Source: JAGTRP01 sp035255045 (GTDB taxonomy: Bacteria > Pseudomonadota > Gammaproteobacteria > Burkholderiales > Rhodocyclaceae). Taken from it: a stretch of 64,000 bases of DNA. The position numbers were made by a program, and so were the translations under genes. The notes beneath the pieces were generated by a model, which saw only the letters and a program-made list of their open reading frames with translations, did not search any database and had not been told where the DNA came from. Of this stretch, positions 7,548 through 16,737 are shown one piece after another; positions within the stretch are counted from its first letter, which is position 1, and the number at the start of each line of letters is the position of its first letter. The stretch lies in the NCBI GenBank assembly GCA_035255045.1, contig DATFAA010000007.1:62001-126000 (forward strand), in the 5' to 3' direction.

Positions 7548-8716
7548 ACCCGGCAATTAAGGGAGACGCAGGTGAAATAGGGATCGCCCCGCAGGCGATC
7601 CGTCAGCTTGCTGGCGGCCGACTGGGCGGCAGCGCCGTCCTCGAAAAAGTCGCGGCCGAGGAAGACTTCGGCTTCCACCCGCCCGCCCAGGTAATGGAGG
7701 ACCACCCGCTCCGGTTGGGGCAGGTCCGCCAGGATGGGCTCCAGGTGCTGCAGCAGCTTTTCCCGGGGCGGCATGCGGGCCGAGGCGGTCCGGGATTCCG
7801 GCTGGTCTTCTTCAGGGTCGATATGCACCAGGACGTCCAGCACCTCCGGGTGGGCCTTGAGGACCCGGTCCCGGGCGGCGACGGCGATGCGGTGCCCCTC
7901 CGAGACGCTGATCCGGGGATTCACCAGAACATGGGCATCGACCAGGGCCTGGTGGGCCATGCGCCGGGTCCGCAGGTCGTGGATGCCGAGCACCCCCGGG
8001 GTGCCACGGAGAGTTTCCCGGATGGCCCGCACCTGGCTCTGGTCGAGGCCGGTGTCGATCAATTCCCGCAGCGCTCCCCAGGCCAGGGTCGCCCCCATGC
8101 GCAGGATCATGAAACCCATCAGGGCCGCCGCCAGCAGGTCCAGGAAGCGCCAGCCCAGGAGGGCGCCGCCGATGCCGACCACCACCACCAGGGCGGAAGC
8201 GGCGTCGGCGCGGGTATGGAGAGCGTTGGCGGTGAGCAGTTGGGAACGCAGCCGCTCGGCCACCCGGATGAGGTAGCGGTAGAGCCCTTCCTTCGACAGC
8301 ACGGTGGCCACCGCCACCCAGAAGGCGGACCACTCCACCGCCTGGAGGGTTTCCACATGCTGCAGCCGCAGGCCGGATTCCCACAGGATGCCGGCGCCGA
8401 TGACCGTCAATGATCCGCCGAGGACCAGGGTCGCCGCCGTCTCGATGCGGGCGTGGCCGTAGGGATGCAGCTCGTCGGCTGGATGGGCGCCCTGGCGGCT
8501 GGCGTAGAGAACCAGGAAGTCCGACAGCAGATCGGAGAAGGAATGCAGCCCGTGGGCGATCAGGGACTGGGAGTGGGCCAGCCAGCCGAAGACGATCTGG
8601 GCGACCGTCATCACCAGGTTGACGGCGACGCTGGCCCAGGTGGCACGCTGGGTCTCAGCCAGGCGTTCGCCGCCGGCAGCGGAGGGAGAGTGGGAATGAG
8701 CGGGTTTGGACCCCAT
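7535..8716 (-). CDS. Cation diffusion facilitator family transporter
   Basis: CDF proteins export divalent metals (Zn, Fe, Co, Cd, Mn) by proton antiport at the inner membrane. The 393-residue protein has about six membrane segments in the first 230 residues. The metal-site HxxxD motifs are HSFSDLLSD in helix II and HTRADAASA in helix V. The C-terminal domain is longer than usual: after VLVHIDPEEDQ there is an added segment of roughly 90 residues (LLQHLEPILADLP...VSLNCRVAPK). The N terminus is His/Ser rich (HSHSPS). The start at 8716 has no strong ribosome binding site. The metal specificity cannot be told from sequence. Confidence 0.9.
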   Translation of the reverse strand: MGSKPAHSHSPSAAGGERLAETQRATWASVAVNLVMTVAQIVFGWLAHSQSLIAHGLHSFSDLLSDFLVLYASRQGAHPADELHPYGHARIETAATLVLGGSLTVIGAGILWESGLRLQHVETLQAVEWSAFWVAVATVLSKEGLYRYLIRVAERLRSQLLTANALHTRADAASALVVVVGIGGALLGWRFLDLLAAALMGFMILRMGATLAWGALRELIDTGLDQSQVRAIRETLRGTPGVLGIHDLRTRRMAHQALVDAHVLVNPRISVSEGHRIAVAARDRVLKAHPEVLDVLVHIDPEEDQPESRTASARMPPREKLLQHLEPILADLPQPERVVLHYLGGRVEAEVFLGRDFFEDGAAAQSAASKLTDRLRGDPYFTCVSLNCRVAPK

Positions 8717-8777
8717 GCTTATGCGCAGCCGTCTAGGCTGTTCTATACTCGAACTTTCGATTTTAGCAGCAGGAACG

Positions 8778-9230
8778 ATGGGTAAACTGTCTGACATCCT
8801 GGGTCTTGCCCAGGAACGCGCCAAGGCCTTGAATCTTCCCTACGAGGGCGCGCTGACCCCGAACGAAGCCTACGAGGTCCTTCAACTGGCTCCCGGCGCC
8901 AAGCTGGTGGATGTGCGCACCCGGGCCGAGCTGGACTGGGTGGGACGCATTCCCGGGGCCGTGGAAGTGGAGTGGAACCATTACCCGGGCAATGCCCGCA
9001 ACCAGAATTTCCTTGCCCAGCTGCGCCAGCTGGTCAATCCCGAATCCCTGACCCTGTTCGTCTGCCGCAGCGGCGGTCGTTCCGACATGGCCGCCCGGGC
9101 GGCCACCGAGGCAGGCTACACCGACTGCTACAATGTGCTGGAAGGCTTCGAGGGCGACCGGGACGCCAACGGCCAGCGCAACCGGGTGGGTGGCTGGCGC
9201 CATGCCGGCCTGCCCTGGACGCAAAGCTGA
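8778..9230 (+). CDS. Rhodanese-like sulfurtransferase
   Basis: This is a 150-residue single-domain rhodanese. KLVDVRTRAELDWVGRIPGA starts the fold. The active-site loop is FVCRSGGRSDMAA, with Cys in CRSGGR, the six-residue loop typical of sulfur transfer rather than phosphatase-type Cdc25 enzymes. AGGA lies six bases before the ATG; the upstream in-frame Met codons overlap the divergent efflux gene and are unlikely. The C-terminal GWRHAGLPW is a frequent ending of this subfamily. It precedes nadA by 65 bases and may share its transcript. A TATACT -10-like element lies at 8744-8749. Confidence 0.9.
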   Translation: MGKLSDILGLAQERAKALNLPYEGALTPNEAYEVLQLAPGAKLVDVRTRAELDWVGRIPGAVEVEWNHYPGNARNQNFLAQLRQLVNPESLTLFVCRSGGRSDMAARAATEAGYTDCYNVLEGFEGDRDANGQRNRVGGWRHAGLPWTQS

Positions 9231-9295
9231 CCGCCATTCCGCCCACCCCGCATCCGCCGCCGGCGTGGGCTGCCGGCGCTCTTGTTCAGACCGAT

Positions 9296-10390
9296 ATGCA
9301 ACAGACCATCTCCTTCGACAAGTTCAACTCCATGGCCGACGAGGCCTGCCAGGAGCGCATCCGCGCCGCCCGGGCCCGGCTCGGCAAGAAGGCCGTCCTC
9401 CTCTGCCACCACTACCAGCGGGCCGACGTGTACCAGCACGCCGACCTCACCGGCGATTCCCTGAAGCTGTCCCGCCTGGCCTCCCAGACCGATGCCGAGT
9501 ACATCGTCTTCTGCGGCGTGCACTTCATGGCCGAGGTCGCCGACATCATGTCCAAGCCCAGCCAGATTTCCATCCTGCCCGACCTTGCGGCGGGCTGCTC
9601 CATGGCCGACATGGCCAACCTCGCCAAGGTCGAGCGCTGCTGGCGCGAGCTGGGCGAGGTGCTGGACGTGGAATCCGAAGTGACCCCGGTCACCTACATC
9701 AACTCGGCAGCCGACCTCAAGGCCTTCTGCGGCCAGCACGGCGGCATCGTGTGCACCTCGTCCAACGCCCGCACCATCGCCGAGTGGTCCTTCAAGCAGC
9801 GTCCCAAGATCCTCTTCTTCCCCGACCAGCACCTGGGCCGCTGGAGCGGCTACCAGATGGGCCTGCCCATGGAGGAAATGGTGGTCTGGGATCCCGACCT
9901 GGAGCTGGGCGGCCTCACCCCGGACCAGATCCGCAAGGCCAGGATCCTGCTCTGGAAGGGCCACTGCTCGGTGCACCAGATGTTCCAGAAGAGCCACATC
10001 GACGCCTTCCGCGCCAAGTACCCGGAGGGCATCGTCATCGCCCACCCGGAATGCAGCTTCGACGTCTGCGTCAATTCCGACCGGGTCGGCTCCACCGAGT
10101 ACATCGTCAAGGCCATCAAGGAAGCGCCGGAAGGCAGCCGCTTCCTGGTCGGCACCGAGCTCAACCTGGTGGACCGGCTAGCCAAGGAAGTGCTGCCCCA
10201 GAACAAGATCGTGCAGTTCATGGCCACCACCATCTGCATGTGTTCCACCATGCAGCGCATCGATCCCCAGCACCTGGCCTGGACCCTGGAAAATCTGGCC
10301 GACGGCAAGGTGGTGAACCGGATTTCGGTGCCGCCCCACGAGGCCGAACTGGCCAGGCTTGCCCTCGACCGCATGCTGGCCGTTTCGTAG
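9296..10390 (+). CDS. nadA: Quinolinate synthase A
   Basis: NadA condenses iminoaspartate with dihydroxyacetone phosphate to quinolinate in de novo NAD synthesis, using a labile [4Fe-4S] cluster. The 364-residue protein shows LLCHHYQRADVYQHADLTGDS, VFCGVHFMAEVADI, KGHCSVHQMF, HPECSFDVC and the C-terminal TTICMCSTMQRI, containing the cysteines expected for the cluster. The ATG at 9296 is chosen because the family starts close to FDKFNSMADEAC. No good Shine-Dalgarno precedes it. A 5-bp gap follows to the next gene, suggesting an operon that runs to clsB. Confidence 0.96.
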   Translation: MQQTISFDKFNSMADEACQERIRAARARLGKKAVLLCHHYQRADVYQHADLTGDSLKLSRLASQTDAEYIVFCGVHFMAEVADIMSKPSQISILPDLAAGCSMADMANLAKVERCWRELGEVLDVESEVTPVTYINSAADLKAFCGQHGGIVCTSSNARTIAEWSFKQRPKILFFPDQHLGRWSGYQMGLPMEEMVVWDPDLELGGLTPDQIRKARILLWKGHCSVHQMFQKSHIDAFRAKYPEGIVIAHPECSFDVCVNSDRVGSTEYIVKAIKEAPEGSRFLVGTELNLVDRLAKEVLPQNKIVQFMATTICMCSTMQRIDPQHLAWTLENLADGKVVNRISVPPHEAELARLALDRMLAVS

Positions 10391-10395
10391 AGAGC

Positions 10396-11154
10396 ATGTC
10401 GCAGCCCACCCTTCACGTCGCCACCTACAACATCCACAAAGGCTTCTCCCAATTCAACCGGCACATGATGGTGCACGAGTTGCGGGAGCGGCTGCGGCAT
10501 CTGGATCCGGACATCGTCTTCCTGCAGGAGGTGCAGGGCCTGCACCTCCACCATGCGGCCCGCCACGAGCGCTGGCCCCAGGCGCCCCAGCACGAGTTCC
10601 TGGCGGAGACCTACTGGCAGGACTGCGCCTACGGCTGCAACGTCATGTACGACCACGGCCACCACGGCAACGCCATCCTCTCCCGCTACCCCATCCTGGA
10701 CAGCCATAACCAGGACGTCACCCACCTGCAGTTCGAGCGCCGCGGCATGCTCCATTGCCGCATCGCCCTGCCGGACGGCGTCATTGCCCACTGCGTCTGC
10801 GTCCATCTCTCTCTCCTCGGCCGCTCCCGCAAGTGGCAGATGGAGGCCCTGTCCGACTACCTGGATGACCTGGCCGACCCCAACGCCCCCCTCATCATCG
10901 CCGGCGACTTCAACGACTGGCGCAACCGGGCGGACGAGCACCTGGTGCCGCGCCTGGGCCTGACCGAAGTCTTCGGCGGCGCCGCCGGCCGGCCGGTGCG
11001 CAGCTTCCCGGCCGCCCTGCCCCTCTTCCGCCTCGACCGCATCTACGTGCGCGGCTTCAACGTCCAGCACACCGAAGTCCACCATGGCCGCCCCTGGTCC
11101 ATGATTTCCGACCACGCCGCCTTGTCGGCCCACCTGACGAGACATGCCGCTTGA
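10396..11154 (+). CDS. Endonuclease/exonuclease/phosphatase family protein (YbhP-like)
   Basis: The 252-residue EEP-fold protein carries the characteristic metal and catalytic motifs: TYNIHKG, FLQEVQGL, GNAILSRYP, IIAGDFNDW, LDRIYV and the terminal SDHAALSAHL. E. coli has the same neighbour arrangement, ybhP next to clsB (ybhO), and the following gene here is a ClsB-type cardiolipin synthase whose start overlaps this stop by 11 bases. The substrate is not known; a role in phospholipid turnover is suggested by context only. Confidence 0.85.
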   Translation: MSQPTLHVATYNIHKGFSQFNRHMMVHELRERLRHLDPDIVFLQEVQGLHLHHAARHERWPQAPQHEFLAETYWQDCAYGCNVMYDHGHHGNAILSRYPILDSHNQDVTHLQFERRGMLHCRIALPDGVIAHCVCVHLSLLGRSRKWQMEALSDYLDDLADPNAPLIIAGDFNDWRNRADEHLVPRLGLTEVFGGAAGRPVRSFPAALPLFRLDRIYVRGFNVQHTEVHHGRPWSMISDHAALSAHLTRHAA

Positions 11155-12349
11155 GTTGCTTCCCGGCAACCGGCTGACCCTGCTCAACTCGGGCCGCGAG
11201 TATTTTCCGGCCCTCCTCTCCGCCCTCCGCACGGCGGAACGGGAAATCCACCTGGAGAGCTACATCTTCGCCGCCGACGACATCGGCAACGCTGTCGCCG
11301 GCGAACTGATCCAGGCGGCCCAGCGCGGCGTCCAGGTGCGGGTGCTGGTGGACGGCTTCGGGGCCCGCAATTTCGCCGCCGACTTCGAATCCCGCCTCAC
11401 CGCCGCCGGCGTCCACATCATGCTCTACCGCCAGGAACTGGCCGGCTTCAGCTTCCGCCTGCAGCGCCACCGCCTGCGCCGCCTGCACCGCAAGCTGGTA
11501 GTGGTGGACGGCCGGGTCGGCTTCGTCGGCGGCATCAATATCGTGGACGACGACAACGCCCCCGCCGACCTGCGCCCCCGCTACGACTACGCGGTGCGGG
11601 CCGAGGGCCCGGTGGTGGCCCAGATCCAGGCCGCGGCCCGGCGCATGTGGGAGATCGTCGCCTGGGCCAGCCTCAAGCGCCGCTTCCGGCTGCAGCCCTG
11701 GGTGGCGGCGGAGGCCCCGCCGGTGGGCGACCAGGCCGCCGCCTTCCTGCTGCGGGACAACTTCCGCCACCGCAACGACATCGCCAACGCCTACCTGGAC
11801 GCCATCCAGACCGCCACCGATGAAATCCTCATCGCCAATGCCTACTTCCTGCCCGGCTTCCGCTTCCGCCATGCCCTGCGGGACGCGGCGGTGCGGGGGG
11901 TGCGCATCTCCATCCTGCTGCAGGGGGTGAGCGACCATCGCCTCCTGCGCTATGCCACCTGCGCCCTCCATGGCGCCCTCATCGACGACGGCATCCGGGT
12001 GTTCGAATACCGCAAGAGCTTTCTCCATGCCAAGGTGGCCGTGGTGGACGGGGTGTGGGCGACGGTGGGCTCCTCCAACATCGATCCCTTCAGCCTGCTC
12101 CTGGCCAAGGAGGGCAATATCGTCGTCCGGGACGCCCGCTTCGCCACCGAGCTGCGCACCAGCCTGATCGAGGCCATGGCCGAGGGCGCCGAGGAAATCC
12201 GCGCCGACGACCTGGCCCGCATCCCCGTGTACTCCCGCCTGCTGCGCTGGCTGAGCTACGGGGTGGTGCGCCTCCTGGTCGGCCTCGCCGGCTTCGGCCC
12301 CAAGCACTGGCAGGCCAACGAGGAGAAACCCGAGGTCACCCAGCGCTGA
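11144..12349 (+). CDS. clsB: Cardiolipin synthase B (phospholipase D family)
   Basis: This 401-residue enzyme has two HKD half-sites: LHRKLVVVDGRVGFVGG at about residues 119-135 and LHAKVAVVDGVWATVGSSN at about 289-307. Proteins of this length with no N-terminal membrane helices fit the ClsB subgroup, which makes cardiolipin from phosphatidylglycerol, in some cases with phosphatidylethanolamine. Translation is coupled to the upstream YbhP-like gene by an 11-bp overlap. The 3' end overlaps gluQ, read from the other strand, by 14 bases. Confidence 0.9.
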   Translation: MPLELLPGNRLTLLNSGREYFPALLSALRTAEREIHLESYIFAADDIGNAVAGELIQAAQRGVQVRVLVDGFGARNFAADFESRLTAAGVHIMLYRQELAGFSFRLQRHRLRRLHRKLVVVDGRVGFVGGINIVDDDNAPADLRPRYDYAVRAEGPVVAQIQAAARRMWEIVAWASLKRRFRLQPWVAAEAPPVGDQAAAFLLRDNFRHRNDIANAYLDAIQTATDEILIANAYFLPGFRFRHALRDAAVRGVRISILLQGVSDHRLLRYATCALHGALIDDGIRVFEYRKSFLHAKVAVVDGVWATVGSSNIDPFSLLLAKEGNIVVRDARFATELRTSLIEAMAEGAEEIRADDLARIPVYSRLLRWLSYGVVRLLVGLAGFGPKHWQANEEKPEVTQR

Positions 12350-13280
12350 GGACCTGGGCGCGGCGCCGGGGAATGGCGTCGAAGTCCCAGTGTTCCCGGG
12401 CCCATTGCCAGACCTCGGCCTGCCCGGCCCGGGCCAGCCCGGCGGGCGGCCGCTGCCCCAGGAAGGCCAGGGCCCGCACCAGCTCGGCGCCGGCCCGGGT
12501 GGCATCGAGGGCAGGTGCCAGGGTCTGCTTGGAGAGCTTCTCGCCGGCGGCATTGGTGGCCACTGGCAGATGGGCGTAGCGCGGCGTCGGCACTCCCAGG
12601 CAATGCTGCAGGTGGACCTGGCGGGGCGTCGAATCGATGAGGTCGGCTCCCCGCACCACGTCGGTAATGCCCTGGAAGGCGTCGTCCGCCACCACCGCCA
12701 GCTGGTAGGCGAACTGGCCATCGGCCCGCAGCAGGACGAAATCCCCCACGTCCCGCTCCAGGTTCTGGCTGACCACGCCTTGCAGACGATCCTCGAAGGC
12801 CAGTTCCGCGTCCGGCACCCGCAGGCGCCAGGCCCGGGCAGTGCGGCCGGGGGGCAGGCCGCCGCGGCAGGTGCCCGGGTAGGCGAGGCCGCCGTCCACG
12901 GCGGCATGGCGGGCGGAATCGGCGATCTCCTTGCGGGAGCAGGCACAGCCGTAGGCCAGGCCCCGGGCCTTCAGCTCCTCGAGGGCCGCCCGGTAGGCGT
13001 CCAGCCGCCGGCTCTGCCAGACCACCTCGCCGTCCCACTCGAAGCCGAAGGCCTCCAGGGTGGCGAGGATGCTTTCCGCCGCCCCCGGTACGTTGCGGGG
13101 GGCATCCACGTCCTCCATGCGCACCAGCCATTCGCCGCCATGGGCGCGGGCGTCCAGGCAGCTGCCGACGGCGGCCACCAAGGAACCGAAGTGGAGGGGC
13201 CCGGTGGGCGAGGGGGCGAAGCGGCCCCGGTAGGCGGTCCCGGGTTCAGAGGAGAGATTGGCGGCGACGGAAGCATTCAT
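12336..13280 (-). CDS. gluQ: Glutamyl-Q tRNA(Asp) synthetase
   Basis: GluQ is a shortened glutamyl-tRNA synthetase that attaches glutamate to the queuosine base of tRNA-Asp. The 314-residue length fits, since the anticodon-binding domain is absent. Class I signatures are FAPSPTGPLHFGSL (HIGH-like) and GEKLSKQT (KMSKS-like). The zinc site is suggested by CACSR and YPGTCRGG. The ATG at 13280 begins the plausible MNASVAANLSSEPGTAYRGRFAPSP. The gene converges on clsB and diverges from the Aer-like receptor, with 191 bases between the two starts. Confidence 0.93.
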   Translation of the reverse strand: MNASVAANLSSEPGTAYRGRFAPSPTGPLHFGSLVAAVGSCLDARAHGGEWLVRMEDVDAPRNVPGAAESILATLEAFGFEWDGEVVWQSRRLDAYRAALEELKARGLAYGCACSRKEIADSARHAAVDGGLAYPGTCRGGLPPGRTARAWRLRVPDAELAFEDRLQGVVSQNLERDVGDFVLLRADGQFAYQLAVVADDAFQGITDVVRGADLIDSTPRQVHLQHCLGVPTPRYAHLPVATNAAGEKLSKQTLAPALDATRAGAELVRALAFLGQRPPAGLARAGQAEVWQWAREHWDFDAIPRRRAQVLSAG

Positions 13281-13400
13281 GGCGCTTTACTTTACCCGAA
13301 TCGCCAACCCTTTCGCCCCGGGGCTGCGCCGCCGAGCCGCACGGGGCGGCCTTCTCCGAAATAACCAGGCAATTCAATGAAACGTTAATATTCTGCCAAT

Positions 13401-13414
13401 ATGATGTAGATCAA
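13401..13414 (+). promoter_or_regulatory. FNR/ANR-type box upstream of the energy-taxis receptor
   Basis: ATGATGTAGATCAA differs by one base from the FNR consensus TTGAT-N4-ATCAA. It lies 57 bases before the receptor ATG, in an unusually A+T-rich patch. Oxygen-responsive control would suit an Aer-like receptor. The downstream -10 region is not clearly recognisable. Confidence 0.55.
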
Positions 13415-13471
13415 ATTTTTCCATGCCGGTGTCACATACGTTGCGTCTTTTTTCGGACACCCCCCGTCGCG

Positions 13472-15106
13472 ATGAAGATCAACCTGCCCGTCACCGATGT
13501 CGAAACCCTCCTGCCGGAAGGCGAATTCATCTACTCCCGCACGGACCTCAAGGGCATCACCGAAGACGCCAACGAAGCCTTCGTCAAGGTGAGCGGCTTC
13601 AGCCGGGAGGAACTGATCGGCAAGTCCCACAACATCGTCCGCCACCCGGACGTGCCGCCGCAGGCCTTCGCCGATCTCTGGCGCGACCTCGCGGCCGGCC
13701 GCCCCTGGCGCGGCGTGGTCAAGAACCGGCGCAAGGACGGCGGCTACTACTGGGTGGTGGCCCACGTCTCGCCGATCCGGGAAGACGGCCGCATCGTCGC
13801 CTACCAGTCGGTGCGCAGCCGCCCGAGCCGGGACGAGGTGGCGGCGGCCGAGGCGGTCTACAAGCGCATCCGGGAGCGGGACAAGTCCATCTTCATCAAG
13901 CATGGCCGGGTCGTGAGGCGGCGGCCGGCCTGGCTCGACTTCCTGCTCTCCCTGCGGGCCCAGATGGTCATCGGCGGCCTGGCCGCCCTGCTGCCGGCGG
14001 TCCTGCTACTGGGGGAAAGCCTCACCGGCCGAGCGCTGCCGGCCGAGGCCAGGAACGCCACAGCCGTGCTGGCCGGCATCTATGCCCTCTATTTCCTCTT
14101 CATCTACACGCCCGGCGTCAGCCGCGACCTCGCCGCCACCTCGGATTGGCTGGAGCGGGTCCTGTCCACCGGCGACCTGCGCCAGCGCTTCGACCTCGCC
14201 CGGCGCGACGTCATCGGTGCCATCGCCCGCAAGGCCGACAAATTCGTGTCCTCGACCCAGGCCATGCTGCAGGGGGTCAGCGACGTCGCCGGGCAGGTGA
14301 AGTACGCCGCCGAGCAGGTCAACGGCGAGGTCAAGGGCATCCACCAGGCCGCCCTGGAACAGAGCCAGGCCACCTCCGCCGCGGCCGCCGCCGTCGAGGA
14401 GGTGACGGTCTCCATCGGCGAGGTGGCGGCCCATGCCGAGACCACCCGGGAAACAGCCGAGGCCACCGGCGCCGTCTCCCAGGAAGGAGTGCGGGTGACC
14501 CAGAGCGCCAGTGCCACCATCCAGGCCCTCGCCGACACGGTCCAGCAGTCGGCCGAGCATGTGGAATCCCTGGGGGTGCGCTCCGAGGAAATCAGCCGCA
14601 TCGCCTCGGTGATCAAGGAGATCGCCGACCAGACCAACCTTCTGGCCCTCAACGCCGCCATCGAGGCGGCCCGCGCCGGCGAGGCGGGCCGTGGCTTCGC
14701 CGTGGTGGCGGACGAGGTCAGGAAGCTGGCCGAGCGCACCGCCAAGGCCACCCAGGAAATCGACCTCATGATCCGCACCATCCAGGAGGAAACCGGCACC
14801 GCCGTGGCCGGCATGCGGGACGGCGCCCGCCAGGTGGCCGAAGGGGTGAACCTGGCCGGCGCCACCGAGCAGTCCCTCAGCCGCATCAACGAGGAGATGG
14901 CGGCGACGGTGCAGATGGTGGCCGACATTTCCCAGGCCTCCAGCGGCCAGGCCGCCGCCATGAACGAGCTGGGCAAGGACCTGGAGCAGGTGGCGGCCAT
15001 GACCGAGCAGAACGTCGCCGCGGTGGCCCAGGCCACCGCCATGGTCGGCTACCTGGAGGGCGTGGTGCAGCGCATGCGCCAGGCCGTCCACCAGTACGGC
15101 ATCTGA
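13472..15106 (+). CDS. Aer-like PAS methyl-accepting chemotaxis protein
   Basis: This 544-residue protein combines an N-terminal PAS domain (about 15-115) with a chemoreceptor signalling domain. The PAS part contains FSREELIGKSHNIVRHPDVP, very close to the E. coli Aer signature around the FAD pocket, so it probably senses redox or electron-transport state from the cytoplasmic side. Two hydrophobic segments (about 165-182 and 196-213) form a membrane hairpin. The hairpin tip is EIADQTNLLALNAAIEAARA (about 383-402), the most conserved chemoreceptor segment. A typical C-terminal CheR-docking pentapeptide is not present. Its neighbours are respiratory genes. No Shine-Dalgarno is obvious before the ATG. 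Confidence 0.9.
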   Translation: MKINLPVTDVETLLPEGEFIYSRTDLKGITEDANEAFVKVSGFSREELIGKSHNIVRHPDVPPQAFADLWRDLAAGRPWRGVVKNRRKDGGYYWVVAHVSPIREDGRIVAYQSVRSRPSRDEVAAAEAVYKRIRERDKSIFIKHGRVVRRRPAWLDFLLSLRAQMVIGGLAALLPAVLLLGESLTGRALPAEARNATAVLAGIYALYFLFIYTPGVSRDLAATSDWLERVLSTGDLRQRFDLARRDVIGAIARKADKFVSSTQAMLQGVSDVAGQVKYAAEQVNGEVKGIHQAALEQSQATSAAAAAVEEVTVSIGEVAAHAETTRETAEATGAVSQEGVRVTQSASATIQALADTVQQSAEHVESLGVRSEEISRIASVIKEIADQTNLLALNAAIEAARAGEAGRGFAVVADEVRKLAERTAKATQEIDLMIRTIQEETGTAVAGMRDGARQVAEGVNLAGATEQSLSRINEEMAATVQMVADISQASSGQAAAMNELGKDLEQVAAMTEQNVAAVAQATAMVGYLEGVVQRMRQAVHQYGI

Positions 15107-15109
15107 TCC

Positions 15110-15775
15110 TCAGCCGGACGACGGCAATTCCTGGCCGGGCAGCAGCTCCACCTTGAGCCAGCCCGGCTGCCGGGTGTCGAAGGCCCGGTAGGCATCCACC
15201 GCCGACACCAGCCCCTCCTGCCGGGTGATCAGGGTGCGGGGGTCGAAGATGCGGGAACTCACCAGATCCAGCAGGCGCGGGATGTACTTGCGGTGGTTGC
15301 AGTTGCCCATCTTGATGGTGAGGTTCTTGTTCATGGCCAGACCGATGGCGAAGGTGTCGTCGGTCTGGGGGTAGACCCCGATGATGGACAGGGTGCCGGC
15401 CTTGGCCAGAGCCTCCACCGCCCAACGCTGGGCGTGGGAGGGGCCGTCGCCGGGGTGCCAGTTGTCCCCGTCCGGATGCTGCTCCGGCGCCACCTTCTGG
15501 AGTTCCTGCCGGCACTGCTGCTCCTGCTGGCTGGCGGCCTGGGCCGCCGGGCCGCAGCCGATGGTGGACGGGATCACCACCCGATCCCCCGGCTGCAGGT
15601 TGCGCACTTCCGGCCCCACCTGTTCGACCACGCCCACCGCCTCGTGGCCCAGGTCGGTGCCGCAGATGGCGCTGGCGGTGATGCGGACGATGGCGTCGGT
15701 GGGCTGTTCCAGGGTCGGTTACCGCACGTCTTCGAGGCGGATGTCGCCGATGCCGTGGAATACGACTGCTTTCAT
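15110..15775 (-). pseudogene. Decayed zinc-dependent alcohol/formaldehyde dehydrogenase
   Basis: The remnant starts with a good ribosome binding site (AAAGGAG) and reads MKAVVFHGIGDIRLEDVR, then a TAA stop at 15719-15721. The same frame continues as PTLEQPTDAIVRITASAICGTD, joins directly to LGHEAVGVVEQVGPEVRNLQ, then STIGCGPAAQAASQQEQQ and runs to LKVELLPGQE. Intact relatives (MKAVVFHGIGDIRLEDVPEP..., about 390 residues) have some 20 residues between CGTD and LGHE, and the whole structural-zinc and NAD-binding Rossmann region before the QQEQQ stretch. This copy therefore has one premature stop and two in-frame deletions, leaving 222 codons. The catalytic Cys (ICGTD) and GHE motif remain but no cofactor fold does, so it cannot be functional as a dehydrogenase. 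Confidence 0.88.
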
Positions 15776-16004
15776 GGCTGACTCCTTTGCTTGGCCAAAG
15801 CGGAAGATCAGCAACTTCGATTCCCGAGCCGGCTGCCGTCCCGCCTTCCTTTCCCACTCCCCGGCACATACCGCCTTCCGGCCCGCAAGGTACGCCCTCC
15901 CCCCCATAACCATCCCTTTTCCCGGCGTCTAGTGTTCCAGGTAATGTGCGGCCGGCGCAGCGGTTCCGATCGGCCTCCGGGAACAACACCAACCAGGGGA
16001 ACGG

Positions 16005-16724
16005 ATGATTCGAAGCCTACGCATTGCAGCGGCCTGGGGCGCGCTGGCAGTCGGCGCCGCGGCCGTGGCCCAGGACACGGGCGGCTCGGCGACGGAGCGG
16101 GTGCCCGACACCATGGAAGCCCGGGTCGAGGCCTGCGCCGGCTGCCACGGCGAGCATGGGAAAGGCATCGGCAACGTCTACTTCCCCCGGCTGGCCGGCA
16201 AGCCGGCGGGCTACCTCTACAACCAGCTCCTGGCCTTCCGGGACGGCCGCCGGAAATACACCCCCATGAATTATCTGCTCGCCTATCTACCGGATGCCTA
16301 CCTCCAGAAGATGGCCGAGTATTACGCCGCCCAGCCCCTGCCCGCCTTCACCCCGGCCCGCCCGACGGTGTCCCAGGCCGTCCTCGACCGGGGACAGCAG
16401 CTGGTGACCCGGGGCGACCCCGGCCGCAAGATTCCACCCTGCATCGCCTGCCACGGTCCCGAGTTGGCCGGCCGGGAACCCGGCATCCCCGGCCTCCTCG
16501 GCCTGCGCACCGACTACATCAGCGCCCAGATCGGCGGCTGGCGCTACGGCACCCGCACCGCCGTCGCCCCGGATTGCATGCAGCTCATCGCCGCCCGACT
16601 GACCGAGGCCGACGTGACCGCCGTCGCCTCCTGGCTGTCCTCCCTCCCGGCTTTGCCCAATGCCCGTCCGATCCGCTCGGGGCCGGCGAAGCTTCCCCTC
16701 GACTGCGGCAGCCAGCGCCATTAG
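16005..16724 (+). CDS. Diheme cytochrome c (c4-like), periplasmic
   Basis: A signal peptide (MIRSLRIAAAWGALAVGAAAVAQ) is followed by two heme-binding motifs, CAGCH (about residues 45-49) and CIACH (about 146-150). The 239-residue protein has the duplicated-domain build of cytochrome c4-like electron carriers. AGGGGA precedes the ATG. It opens a run of genes that ends with a ba3-type oxidase, so it is a good candidate donor to that oxidase. The downstream cytochrome gene starts 13 bases on. Confidence 0.88.
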   Translation: MIRSLRIAAAWGALAVGAAAVAQDTGGSATERVPDTMEARVEACAGCHGEHGKGIGNVYFPRLAGKPAGYLYNQLLAFRDGRRKYTPMNYLLAYLPDAYLQKMAEYYAAQPLPAFTPARPTVSQAVLDRGQQLVTRGDPGRKIPPCIACHGPELAGREPGIPGLLGLRTDYISAQIGGWRYGTRTAVAPDCMQLIAARLTEADVTAVASWLSSLPALPNARPIRSGPAKLPLDCGSQRH

Positions 16725-16737
16725 GGGGAAATCGACG

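Noticed and set aside
13373..13402. Flagellar sigma-28-like promoter before the Aer-like gene
   Set aside because: TGAAACGT and GCCAATAT resemble the -35 and -10 elements, but the spacing is two bases short and neither element is close to consensus.
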